A DNA stretch of 64,000 bases, from positions 1-64,000 of the forward strand of contig NZ_JAKKSL010000006.1 in assembly GCF_022669015.1 (NCBI RefSeq), written 5' to 3'. The notes beneath the pieces were generated by a model, which was not told where the DNA came from, did not search any database, and saw only the letters and a program-made list of their open reading frames with translations. A program made the translations under genes and the position numbers. Origin of the DNA: Colwellia maritima. Lineage in GTDB: Bacteria; Pseudomonadota; Gammaproteobacteria; Enterobacterales; Alteromonadaceae. This document shows positions 32,159 to 41,859 of this stretch, one piece after another (positions within the stretch are counted from its first letter, which is position 1; each line of letters begins with the position of its first letter).

Positions 32159-35100
32159 ATGTTAATTACAAAAATAAAACTGACTTCTCTTGCGTTATCA
32201 ATAATGATGTTACTTCCTGTATCTCAAAGTAACGCATTTGAAAAAGAAGCGTCAGATAAAAATGATGAAAAACCGAGTTGGTCAGTGAATGCCCCGCAAG
32301 GAGAGTTCAAAACCGTTAACATCGATGTTCGTGCAGGAACATGGATGAACGTCGATATCAGTCCCGATGGAAAAACCATAATATTTGATCTATTAGGTGA
32401 TATTTATAGTATGCCAATAACTGGCGGCGAAGCTAAGCCTTTCATGACAGATATTGCATGGCAAATGCAGCCAACCTTTAGTCCCGACGGTAAATATATT
32501 GCCTTTACATCCGATGAAAACGGTGGCGATAACCTGTGGATGATGAATGCTGACGGCAGTGATGCCAAAGCAATAAGCTCAGAAAAATTCCGTTTACTTA
32601 ATAGCCCCGCTTGGTCACCAGACAGTAATTATATTGTCGGTCGTAAGCATTTTACCGGTAGTCGTTCGTTAGGTGCCGGTGAAGTATGGATGTACCATAA
32701 AACGGGTGGCAGCGGCGTAATGCTCACTAAACGCCCCGATCAACAAAAAGATTTAGGTGAACCCGCTTTTTCACACGACGGAAAATATGTTTATTTCTCA
32801 CAAGACTCATCGCCAGGAAAAACCTTTCATTATAGTAAAGATTCAACCAAAGGCTTTTACAAAATTAAACGCCTTGATTTAGAAACCGGTGAAATAAATG
32901 TCGTTATTTCGGGTACAGGTGGCGCTATTCGTCCAACACCTTCACCCGATGGCAAATATTTAGCGTTTATTAGCCGTGATGATTTCCAGTCAAAACTTTA
33001 CGTATATGATCTTAAAAGTGGTGAACAAACCGAAATTTACGGAAAGTTAGAACGCGACATGCAAGAAACATGGGCTATTCATGGTGTTTACCCTACACTC
33101 GCCTGGACACCTGACAGTGCAGAGATGGTTTTCTGGGGCGGTGGTAAAATCAATAAAGTAGATGTTGTCAGTAAAAAATCTGAGCCTATTGAATTTCATG
33201 TGAAAACAGAAAAGAAAATTCAAACCGCGTTACGTTATCAGCAAGAGGTTAACCAAGATAATTTTGATATAAAAATGTTACGTGATATTGAAGTATCGCC
33301 TAATGGAAAAAATGTCGTGTTTGAATCTATGGGCTATATATACACTCGTAGTTTACCTGACGGAAAGCCCAAACGCTTAACAAGTCAAAAGGATCACTTT
33401 GAACTTAATCCAAGTTATTCTCGTGATGGTAAAAAAATTGTTTACGCCACATGGAATGACAAAAATCAAGGTCAACTACGCGTGGTATCAGCACGTGGTG
33501 GCAAAGGTAAAAGCTTAATCAAAGAGCCAGGTAAATATATTGAGCCTAGTTTTTCTCCTGACGGTAAAACAGTTGTTTTCCGAAAAATAACGGGAGGGTA
33601 CATTACCGATCCTAACTGGGGCTTAAACCCAGGCATCTATCATGTATCGGCCAAAGGTGGCGATGCCACATTCATTACTGAGTCAGGCTTACAACCTCAC
33701 TTTGGCAGTAAAAATGATCGTATTTACGTTATTCGAGACGGTGAAAAACCTAGTTTAACGCGTATTGATCTAGACGGACAGCATGAGAAAAAACTATTCC
33801 AAGGCGAATTTTCCACTGAGTATAAAGTATCACCTGATGGGAAAAAGTTAGCCTTTGCAGAGCGCTTTAAAGTGTTTGTTACCCCCATGATAGAACGTGG
33901 TGACGTGATTGATATTGGTCCTAAAGCTAAAAATTTACCGGTTAAACAACTTTCTACACGTGCAGGTGAAGGCATTAACTGGAACATAGATTCAAACGAA
34001 CTTCATTGGAGTTTAGGTCCTAACTTATATCAAGCCCCTATAACTGGTGCGTTTGACATTGTGAGCCAAGTTGAAGAGGAAAAAGTTGAACCTACTGTAA
34101 CTAACTTAAGCTACAAGCAAAAAGCAGACAAGCCATCAGGTATTGTTGCTTTTGTTGGTGGTACCGTGGTCACAATGGAAGGCGAACAAGTTATTGAAAA
34201 CGGTATTGTTATCGTTGAAGGTAATACCATTAAAACCATTGGAAAAAAAGATCAGGTTAAGGTACCAAGTGGTGCTAAAGTAATTGACACTATCGGTAAA
34301 ACTATTATGCCTGGTTTAATCGATGCTCATGCTCACGGTCCACAAGGCAGCAGCGAAATTATTCCACAACAAAACTGGAAAAATTACGCCGGTTTAGCAT
34401 TGGGTGTGACAACAATTCATGATCCATCAAACGATACCACAGAGTTTTTTGCGGCAAGTGAAATGCAAAAAGTCGGTAAAATCACTGCTGCGCGGTTGTT
34501 TTCAACAGGTACTATTTTGTACGGTGCAACCGTTGCAGGTTATACCTCGCATGTTGATAACCTTGATGATGCTAAATTTCACGTAGAGCGTTTAAAATCA
34601 GCAGGCGCATTTAGTGTCAAAAGTTATAACCAACCTCGTCGTGATCAACGTCAACAACTTATCCAAGCAGCACGTGAATTAGACATGATGGTAGTGCCCG
34701 AGGGTGGTTCACTATTACAACATAACTTATCAATGGTTATTGATGGCCACACAACCTTAGAACATTCAATTCCAACAGAGAAAGTGTATGACGATGTAAA
34801 ACAACTTTGGTCACAATCAACAATGGCATACACACCAACACTTATTGTTGCCTACGGTGGCATTTGGGGTGAACATTACTGGTATGACAAAACAGAAGTT
34901 TGGAAACATCCGCTGTTAAGTAAATATGTACCTAGTGACATACTAGATCCTCGCTCAATGCGTCGCACTACGGCACCTGAAAATCATTACAACCATAAAA
35001 ATGTAGCTAAGGTAGCTAAAGAAATGCAAGATTTAGGTATTCATGTCAATTCTGGAGGTCACGGACAACGTGAAGGTTTAGGTATGCATTGGGAAATGTG

Positions 35101-35374
35101 GATGATGGCTCAAGGGGGTATGTCACCATTAGAAGCCATTAAAACCGCCACTATCTCGCCTGCAGAAACGTTAGGCTTAGACAGTCAATTAGGTTCTCTT
35201 AAAGTCGGTAAACTTGCAGACATCATTGTCATTGAAGGAGATGTTACTAAAGATATCAGGCAAAGTGATAAAATCGTTTATACCATGGTTAACGGTCGCT
35301 TATACGATGCTAAAACCATGAATGAAATCGGTAACTATGACAATAAACGTCATAAGTTTTACTTCGAAAAGTAG
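32159..35374 (+). CDS. Exported amidohydrolase with N-terminal TolB/DPP-like beta-propeller
   Basis: Large exported enzyme of 1071 residues. Signal peptide at about 1-26 (ALSIMMLLPVSQSNA). Residues about 50-640 carry repeated propeller motifs of the type FSPDGKYIAFTSDENGGDNLW, SPDGKYLAF and FSPDGKTVVF, as in TolB and DPP IV propellers. From about 680, an amidohydrolase domain begins (GGTVVTMEGEQVIENGIVIV) with metal-binding HxH in MPGLIDAHAHGP and C-terminal ATISPAETLGLDSQLGSLKVGKLADIIVIEGD. A second His and metal-site Asp/Glu are plausible (HTTLEHSIP, NSGGHGQ). Likely a periplasmic dipeptidase or prolidase-like hydrolase; substrate unknown. Confidence 0.88.
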   Translation: MLITKIKLTSLALSIMMLLPVSQSNAFEKEASDKNDEKPSWSVNAPQGEFKTVNIDVRAGTWMNVDISPDGKTIIFDLLGDIYSMPITGGEAKPFMTDIAWQMQPTFSPDGKYIAFTSDENGGDNLWMMNADGSDAKAISSEKFRLLNSPAWSPDSNYIVGRKHFTGSRSLGAGEVWMYHKTGGSGVMLTKRPDQQKDLGEPAFSHDGKYVYFSQDSSPGKTFHYSKDSTKGFYKIKRLDLETGEINVVISGTGGAIRPTPSPDGKYLAFISRDDFQSKLYVYDLKSGEQTEIYGKLERDMQETWAIHGVYPTLAWTPDSAEMVFWGGGKINKVDVVSKKSEPIEFHVKTEKKIQTALRYQQEVNQDNFDIKMLRDIEVSPNGKNVVFESMGYIYTRSLPDGKPKRLTSQKDHFELNPSYSRDGKKIVYATWNDKNQGQLRVVSARGGKGKSLIKEPGKYIEPSFSPDGKTVVFRKITGGYITDPNWGLNPGIYHVSAKGGDATFITESGLQPHFGSKNDRIYVIRDGEKPSLTRIDLDGQHEKKLFQGEFSTEYKVSPDGKKLAFAERFKVFVTPMIERGDVIDIGPKAKNLPVKQLSTRAGEGINWNIDSNELHWSLGPNLYQAPITGAFDIVSQVEEEKVEPTVTNLSYKQKADKPSGIVAFVGGTVVTMEGEQVIENGIVIVEGNTIKTIGKKDQVKVPSGAKVIDTIGKTIMPGLIDAHAHGPQGSSEIIPQQNWKNYAGLALGVTTIHDPSNDTTEFFAASEMQKVGKITAARLFSTGTILYGATVAGYTSHVDNLDDAKFHVERLKSAGAFSVKSYNQPRRDQRQQLIQAARELDMMVVPEGGSLLQHNLSMVIDGHTTLEHSIPTEKVYDDVKQLWSQSTMAYTPTLIVAYGGIWGEHYWYDKTEVWKHPLLSKYVPSDILDPRSMRRTTAPENHYNHKNVAKVAKEMQDLGIHVNSGGHGQREGLGMHWEMWMMAQGGMSPLEAIKTATISPAETLGLDSQLGSLKVGKLADIIVIEGDVTKDIRQSDKIVYTMVNGRLYDAKTMNEIGNYDNKRHKFYFEK

Positions 35375-35408
35375 CCGATAATCGTAGGTGATTTTAGATA
35401 AATCATAA

Positions 35409-35443
35409 AACCCTGCTGTAGTAATGCTGCAGGGCTTTTTTAT
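35409..35443 (+). terminator. Rho-independent terminator after propeller-amidohydrolase
   Basis: CCCTGC (35411-35416) pairs with GCAGGG (35429-35434), loop 12 bases, followed by CTTTTTTAT. It lies 37 bases after the stop codon. Confidence 0.85.
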
Positions 35444-35632
35444 CTTTATAAACATGAAAGATAAACATCCCTTGATAATGCCAGTAAATTTGTTATTGCT
35501 GTTTTCAACAAAAAATCGCATCATTTAGCTAGTTTGCCTTAAATTGAAGAATAGCGATAACCATGCCAACAAAAAGTGTTTTTCAAACATACTACTTAAA
35601 ATCAAATTCACTAACAAATTAAAGATATTAAA

Positions 35633-36890
35633 ATGAAATTAACTAAATATTTTGCCCTTTTAGGGCCTGGTATTGTGTGGGCTGCAACAAGCATAGGTGT
35701 TTCTCACATTGTACAAGCAACAAGAGCAGGCGCTGATTTTGGTTTCGCCTTGTTAGGCTTTATCATTCTTGCTCATGTTATTAAGTATCCTTTTTTCTTG
35801 TTTGGTCCCCAATATCTTTGGGTTAACCGGTAAAAGTTTGCTAGATGGTTATAAAAAAGTAGGTAATTGGGCATTTTATCTATTTCTGATCCTTACGTTT
35901 CTTACTATGTTTTTTGTTCAATCAGGCGTGACGATTGTAACCGCGGCATTAGCAATGAACTTATTTGGTGATGTTATTTCACTCTCACAGTGGGCAGCTT
36001 TAGTGCTTGTCATTGTTTGTGCTGTATTGATTATTGGTCATTATAAGCTGTTAAATATTTTGCTTAAATGGATGATGTTGGTACTTGTCGTATGTAGCCT
36101 TATTGCATGGTTTGCTGCCGTTGGAAAATTAGGGTTTTCACCTTCCGCACAGGCACCTGAAATATCGCTCACTTCAGCGGCTAGCATCGCCTTTATTGTC
36201 GCCTTAATCGGTTGGATGCCAACGGCAATTGAAATATCAGTATGGCATTCATTGTGGACTATTTCTCGCGGGAACAAACCCAGTAAAGAAACCGCTAAAA
36301 ATGCCAGTATTGATTTTAACATTGGCTATCTCACAAGTTTTGTTCTGGCCATTATTTTTGTGTGGTTGGGTTCATTGCTAATGTTTGGACAAGGAGAAGG
36401 TTTTGCTAAAGGTGCAGCAGCTTTTGTTGGGCAACTAGTAGGCATTTATAGCAATGCTTTAGGTGATTGGAGTTGGTTATTAATGGCTATTGTGACATTT
36501 ATTGCCTTGTTTTCTACAACATTTGCTGTTGCTGATGGTTTTCCACAAGTATGGAAAAGAGCATTTGTCATGATATCAACCTTGCCCCCTGCTGAAAAAA
36601 ACAAACGAGCAAATAAGGTTTATATCATCTCGCTTGCCATTTTAGCCGTTGGAAGTTGGTGGATTATCAGCGACTTTTCTGCTGATATTAAAGCACTGCT
36701 TGATTTTGTCACTACCGTATCTTTTGTGAGCGCGCCTATTTATGCTTGGTTAAATTATAAAGTTATCATGGGAGCTGATGTGGATGATAAATTAAAACCA
36801 CAGGGTTGGTTTAAAATCTATACTTTATCTTGTTTAGTGCTACTAACCGTCTTCAGCATCTTTTTTCTCTGGTGGAAGTTTATCTCTTAA
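35633..36890 (+). CDS. Nramp-family-like metal transporter (frameshifted, atypical motifs)
   Basis: Inner-membrane transporter with about eleven hydrophobic segments and a joined length of about 418 residues. The start MKLTKYFALLGPGIVWAATS resembles the Nramp TM1 region, but the metal-binding DPGN of classical Nramps is absent; the equivalent is ATSIGVSH. The TM6 region reads IGWMPTAIEISVW, with MPT in place of MPH. Substrate may therefore differ from Mn2+/Fe2+. One extra C in the CCCC run at 35807-35810 splits the gene: removing it joins FFLFGP to NIFGLTGKSLLDGYKKVG. A LeuT-fold transporter is certain enough; the ion is not. Confidence 0.8.
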
Positions 36891-36947
36891 CGTCAAACCG
36901 TTGCATCAAGCTACCTCAAATGAATAATTGATAAACATGAAAGTTAT

Positions 36948-36971
36948 GCCGTTTTTATAAATAAAAACGGC
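36948..36971. terminator. Perfect hairpin between convergent genes
   Basis: GCCGTTTTTA-TAAA-TAAAAACGGC is a 10-base perfect inverted repeat located between the transporter stop (+) and the convergent envelope gene stop (-). The T-runs lie within the stem and no T-tract follows, so it may act as a weak bidirectional terminator. Confidence 0.5.
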
Positions 36972-37025
36972 AACCTCATATTAAAAAAACTATACACATT
37001 CAACCAACCCATTATCTACCTTTTA

Positions 37026-37985
37026 TTAATTTTGATTGAAATAGCCTTCTACTCGTAAAGCAATCCCTGGTGTGGTTGAGTAACTATCTTCTTCCGGCCA
37101 TTCTAAAAAAGGTTCAACTTCAAAAAATAGCCACTTACGGTAAGCATTAGCGCGATAGAGATAGCTCAACTTATAGTTATCAGCCACAAAGCCTCGCTTA
37201 GCATTATTTTCACCCTGAATTACAAAACCTATAGCAGAAGCTTGTCGTCTATCAATTTGACGTAAAAAGTAACTTTCATGTTTCCATTTATACCCTTCAA
37301 ATGCTTGCGAAAACCTCACACTAATATTCGTTCTAAATTGCTTATTCTTTGAATAATTATAATTATATTCAGAAAATATCCCCTTACCTAAACCATCTTT
37401 TAAGTAATAATAAATGGATGGTTGAAATTCAAACAGATGATTTTCGGCAAATTCTGTTAGGTACTTCAACCTAACCTTAGCAAACAGGTCGCCGCTAGAA
37501 ATACCAATTCTGCTATCGATAAACCTATTAGCTTTGTTACTATTAATTAATCGAATTGCTGCAGTAAATGTGTCGCCGCCTTTAGAGGTTAAGTTTTGCC
37601 CCTTATAATCATTGTTGCCCTGATTGTCATCCAACTCATCAGAAAAAATAAAATCTATTTTTTGCTCTAAATTTGGTAGCTTTAAACGCAACCGAAATTT
37701 TTGTGTAAACACATCTAAATCTCTCGCCCTTGGCTCCCCAACGCGGACTCGAAGGGATGATTCCGTTTTGGTTCCGTCGATTTCATCACTTGCAAAAAAG
37801 CTATCAAACCACTGCGCCGTACCATAAACTGAATCGCTGATCGCATCATGAAAACCAAACAACCAATCATCTTCAGGTTTTGGATAAACAACGATTAACT
37901 CTATAGGAGTATCACTCTTCTCCTGTGCAATTGCATCAGGCATAAAGAGAATGGCCAATATAAAAACAGCTCTCATCAAACTCAT
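37026..37985 (-). CDS. Exported envelope protein of unknown function, possible outer-membrane beta-barrel
   Basis: I do not recognise a family. The 319-residue product starts MSLMRAVFILAILFMPDAIAQ, a clear signal peptide. After about residue 85 it shows many alternating hydrophobic/polar stretches ending in aromatic residues (LRVRVGEPRAR, KFRLRLKLPNLEQKIDFIFSD, FRTNISVRFSQAF, WLFFEVEPFLEW), which suggests beta strands of a barrel. The C-terminus GIALRVEGYFNQN lacks a perfect terminal Phe. The segment DDWLFGFHDAISDSVYGTAQWFDSFFA may be a periplasmic helix. No operon partner. Confidence 0.6.
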   Translation of the reverse strand: MSLMRAVFILAILFMPDAIAQEKSDTPIELIVVYPKPEDDWLFGFHDAISDSVYGTAQWFDSFFASDEIDGTKTESSLRVRVGEPRARDLDVFTQKFRLRLKLPNLEQKIDFIFSDELDDNQGNNDYKGQNLTSKGGDTFTAAIRLINSNKANRFIDSRIGISSGDLFAKVRLKYLTEFAENHLFEFQPSIYYYLKDGLGKGIFSEYNYNYSKNKQFRTNISVRFSQAFEGYKWKHESYFLRQIDRRQASAIGFVIQGENNAKRGFVADNYKLSYLYRANAYRKWLFFEVEPFLEWPEEDSYSTTPGIALRVEGYFNQN

Positions 37986-38089
37986 AACTTCTTTTTATTA
38001 ACAGTTCATATTGTTATTTAAATTATGCACCAAAACTCCGCTTTCGGTTAATCAATTGGCAAATTTATGTTGATTTTATTAAAAAATGG

Positions 38090-38121
38090 CAAAAAAAAAT
38101 GCATCTATAAAATAGATGCAT
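38090..38121 (-). terminator. Terminator-like hairpin in the 38 kb gap
   Basis: TGCATCTAT-AAA-ATAGATGCA is a 9-base perfect stem with a 3-base loop, followed on the minus strand by a T9 tract. Strong intrinsic terminator shape for a minus-strand transcript. Confidence 0.75.
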
Positions 38122-38249
38122 ACAAACATGAAACATTAAGGGAATAACATAACTATTAAGTAAGAGCATTCTTTTCAAAATAAGTTCAATTTATTTTTAA
38201 AAAATCATACTAATCTAAATTCATGAAATAAATACAAATCACAAAAAAC

Positions 38250-38276
38250 AAAAACCCCTGAATTAACAAGGTTTTA
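38250..38276 (-). terminator. Weak terminator after the DUF4209 gene
   Basis: On the minus strand AAAACCTT can pair with GGGGTTTT (six Watson-Crick pairs plus G-T pairs), followed by TGTTTTTTG. It lies about 220 bases past the stop. Confidence 0.5.
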
Positions 38277-38495
38277 TTTAATTTAAACTTTACAATTTAT
38301 TTTTTGGAAAACTAGAACAGTTTCCCTCACTAAAGAGCAAAAATATTTATGTAAATTTACATCAACCCATTGTTTTAATTAAGATTAAATAATCCAATCG
38401 GATATCTGGAAATGTTTTTGTATGATTTTACGTTAACTTTAAATAGAGTTTATAAAAATTGCGAGCTTAATTTAACGCTTTTACCATATAGTTCT

Positions 38496-40315
38496 TTAGT
38501 CTTTATTATCTTTCTCAGTCTCATAAAGAGATCGCACAACTAACCGCAAAATCATCCACCAACTATATACACTTGCTACGCTACTTGAACTTCTATCACT
38601 AAGTAAACCATGAGCAACTTCATTACGTAGATTAGGCCCCACTGACTCGGTGAATACTGCTTTTAGCTCGAACAGTAAATCCTCACCTAAAATTTCTTCA
38701 GCTCGTTCGTTATTAAGTAATGTAGTTAACCCGTTTTCATTTTCAATACCATCTCTGTCGATATTTGAGGTATGAACTCCTTCGCCCTTTAAAATCATCC
38801 TTACTATATGCTCTACTTGCGGAGCCAATAAATGAATACCATTCCCAAAATCATGTTCGAAACCACTCCAAAGTGCACTGGCCATTAGGTACTCTCTTCC
38901 TTCTGGTACAATTGATGAGTGATAACAAATTAATCTTAAATATTCCTTAGTTACTCTGAACTCAGACAATATTTGATTTAGAGCGGGGATTATTTGTCCC
39001 TCTACAGTCAATTGCATGTCTTGATGAAAAGTTTGAACAACTTTATTAAAAATGGACTTATCGCTCTCATGTGAATCAAGATCGAAATTGATAGCAGGTG
39101 TTTTAGCAATTACTCTTCCATCACCACCATATGGGTTCCGGCGAATAAATTACTGAGCGGAAATTGTTGAATGTTCTTAACAGTCCTTTGGCGTAAATCT
39201 TGATATCCTTGAACAGAAAAGCCTGTAAAACACAACAGGGCAAGCTCTAGAGTTTCCTTATTCCCAACGTGTTTCCTAGCGCCAATAACTAGCTCTGATA
39301 TATCAATACCTGGGCTTTTTATAAGGCCCATTTCACCTAATGAACCTGAACCTGCTTCTGTGATTTTATCTCTTATCGACTTTAGCTTTTCAGTTACTCC
39401 TAGCTCATCTCTTCTCGCAACAGGTATTCTTCGATATGCTTGTAGTGCATTTTCATAAAATGAATTTGCAACCATTTGGCTAGGAACATTACTTCGGCCC
39501 CTAGAATCACCTTCTAACTCAAAACAGTCCGCAGCTATCGATAAACAATCTAACCAACTTTCCTCTTTACCTAACGATTTGAAAATACGTTCAGACAGAG
39601 CTAAATACTCTCTAGCTTCTCTATAACCTTGATTTGTATAAAAGTCTTTAACCTTAGCAAATAGTAGCTCTGCCAACGGTTCAATTTGGTCTCTACATAA
39701 TCCATTAGTGTCAATTATTTCAGCAATCCATAGGTGCATGAATGAACTATCTGGATATTCATTTTGAAGAGCTGACTGTAATGCATTTTCAATATTCTCT
39801 ATCGAATCTCTATCTCTGACCTGCCTGGCTAGCCGAATACACCTTTTCCAACAGTTCCCGATATCTGAATGCCAAGTATCTGGGTGGATAGGAAGAGTTA
39901 GGTAATGTTCAATTGCTGTACGAATATAGGATACTTTCTTGGGGTTAACACACAACCACAATAAATCTGCAAACCGAGCTTTAACTAAATGATCTTCAAT
40001 ACCTGCTAATACATTTTCAATGAAAGATAATTGTTCAGTGTTAAAGTCATCATCAACTGCGGAGCGCTTACCTTCCAATCGCATAAATGGCTGAAATGGT
40101 TCATTGGCACTGTCTGGCTTAAGCATCATAGAACAGATAGCGGCAGCTAAGTCTAATGCATTTGCCAAGGCTTCATTTTGATTTTCTCGCTCTAATTTTG
40201 AGTGCTCCCTATAAATAGAGCTGATTGAATAATATCCGTGCTCATATGGGGGCTTAACTATCTCATTGCTTTTAGAAACAAATTCCTCAGGCAAACATAA
40301 CGCTTTTGATTCCAT
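38496..40315 (-). CDS. DUF4209-type protein of unknown function (frameshifted)
   Basis: About 600 residues when joined. The N-terminal two thirds is helical and includes RFADLLWLCVNPKKVSYIRTAI and EYLALSERIFKSL, which look like helical-repeat architecture. The C-terminal part carries the segment LFAGTHM then GDGRVIAKTPAINFD, EHIVRMILKGEGV and NLRNEVAHGLL, which I associate with DUF4209 family proteins. The indel near 39125 (frame ends HMVVMEE; next frame has GDGRVIAKT) separates the halves. No signal or membrane segment, so cytoplasmic. The NEVAHG helix is reminiscent of HEPN-like motifs, but catalytic function is not established. Single gene with its own terminators; family function unknown. 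Confidence 0.65.
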
Positions 40316-40404
40316 TTATATCTTCCTTAATATTATGAATATGAATTCTGCCGGCAATTATCTTGGGTTTGGTATTATTTTATATTAACACTTTTCTACA
40401 ACCA

Positions 40405-40442
40405 CAAAAAAGCCTCTATTAACTTAACATTAAATAGAGGCT
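40405..40442 (-). terminator. Rho-independent terminator after ssb
   Basis: AGCCTCTATT (40411-40420) pairs with AATAGAGGCT (40433-40442), 12-base loop, with a six-base T tract on the minus strand. It lies about 85 bases past the ssb stop. Confidence 0.85.
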
Positions 40443-40527
40443 CTACATTTAACTTATGATATTAATTAATAAAGAAAAACTATTATTTTCTTATCTAATT
40501 AACTTAACAAAAGTACTTTTATATCAT

Positions 40528-41218
40528 TTAGAACGGAATATCATCATCAAAATCAATTGATGGTTCTTGTGGGTTTACTTTAGGTGCTTGTTGAGGCTGT
40601 TGTGGTGCGAAGCCTCCTTGTTGCTGACCTTGTTGAGCATAACCACCTTGCTGCTGAGGGGCTTGTTGTTGCGGTGTTGGTGTATAACCGCCTTGCTGTC
40701 TTTGGCTTATTATAAGCTTGTTGTGGTGCTTGCTGCTGCCCTTGTGGTGCATAGCCACCTTGTTGCGGAGCTTGTTGTTGAGGCGCTTGTTGTTGGAAAC
40801 CAGTATTTTGTGCATGCCCTTGCTGTTGTGTTTGCTGATTTTGCGGTGCAAATCCACCTTGTTGACCTGCCCCTTTGCTGTCTAACATTTGCATTACACC
40901 ATTAAAGCCTTGCAATACTATTTCGGTGGTATATTGATCTTGCCCTTGCGGGTTAGTCCATTTACGGGTTTGTAATGAGCCTTCAAGGTATACTTTTGAG
41001 CCTTTTTTCAAGTATTCGCCGGCAATTTCCGCTAACTTACCAAACATCACTACACGGTGCCATTCGGTTTTTTCTTTTTGTTCACCTGTTTGTTTATCTT
41101 TCCATGTATCTGACGTTGCAACAGTTATATTTGCTACTGCACCGCCATTTGGCATAAAACGCACTTCAGGATCTTTACCTAAGTTACCTACAATAATTAC
41201 TTTATTTACACCGGCCAT
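40528..41218 (-). CDS. ssb: Single-stranded DNA-binding protein SSB (frameshifted)
   Basis: Binds and protects ssDNA during replication and repair. The OB-fold N-terminus is standard ([55 protein letters not shown]). A long Gln/Gly-rich linker with repeated [11 protein letters not shown] follows. The acidic tail DFDDDIPF, the partner-protein docking tip, is in another frame, so an indel near 40702 (NKPK then [14 protein letters not shown]) breaks the gene. Joined length about 230 residues. SSB is essential, so sequence error is likely; the repetitive linker also invites misassembly. Confidence 0.93.
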
Positions 41219-41352
41219 GAAAAATCCTATTGCCTATTATGAGTTGCGCACAGCTAAAACGGATTGAATATTTATCAATCACTTTATTCTAGCGTTTTTA
41301 AAATTAAGTTAAGAGAGTAATTCTATAGCTAGATAGGATTAAATTCAAGGGA

Positions 41353-41757
41353 CTATCCTTGATATAAATGTTTAGATAACTCATCTCTTATGTCCGCTGA
41401 TATTTTCTTAGACACTTGAGCTTGATAGTCAAAATAAACCAGTGATGCCGTGCCCGAAACACATTTCTCACCGTGTTGCCAAATCTCTTGATATACATCG
41501 AATGAAGCGCCACCAATACGGCTAATATAAGTACGCATTTCAACTTCTTGACCATAAAACAATTGCCCATGATAAGACACTTCAATTTTTGCAATAATTA
41601 GCTGCCAGTTTTTTAGATCGAGGTTGGGAGAAAACAACTTAAATACAGGCTCTCTGCCTCCTTCAAACCAAACAGGAATTTTAGTATTGTTAATATGACC
41701 TAAGGCATCGGTATCACTAAAGCGTGGCATTAGTTTTTCTGTAAACATGGAGGACAA
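41353..41757 (-). CDS. Hotdog-fold acyl-CoA thioesterase (4HBT family)
   Basis: Small hotdog thioesterase, 134 residues. The signature RFSDTDALGHINNTKIPVWFE has the catalytic Asp of the 4HBT/YbgC family. Further conserved parts are IAKIEVSYHGQLFYGQEVEM and GTASLVYFDYQ. It would hydrolyse a fatty acyl- or aryl-CoA thioester; substrate unknown. No signal peptide. Start chosen at the first ATG. Confidence 0.82.
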   Translation of the reverse strand: MSSMFTEKLMPRFSDTDALGHINNTKIPVWFEGGREPVFKLFSPNLDLKNWQLIIAKIEVSYHGQLFYGQEVEMRTYISRIGGASFDVYQEIWQHGEKCVSGTASLVYFDYQAQVSKKISADIRDELSKHLYQG

Positions 41758-41859
41758 ATCTCTATTTTTATCGATATATAACCGCTATAGTAACGTTAAC
41801 GTACATAAAAATCTGCCTAAATTAGCTAGGTAAAAGCAAATAAAATCAAAGAAGCCAAC

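Larger units (their letters stand above)
37986..38495. other. AT-rich intergenic region with two minus-strand hairpins
   Basis: A 510-base gap without a supported gene. It holds two terminator-like hairpins on the minus strand, listed separately. The hairpin nearer the DUF4209 stop lies about 220 bases past it and the second a further 155 bases on, leaving an unusually long 3' region. A small RNA between or beyond the hairpins is possible, but nothing in the sequence proves it. Confidence 0.5.

Noticed and set aside
38496..40315. Defence island around the DUF4209 gene
   Set aside because: Its neighbours are ssb and an envelope protein; no restriction, toxin-antitoxin or other defence genes accompany it in the window.
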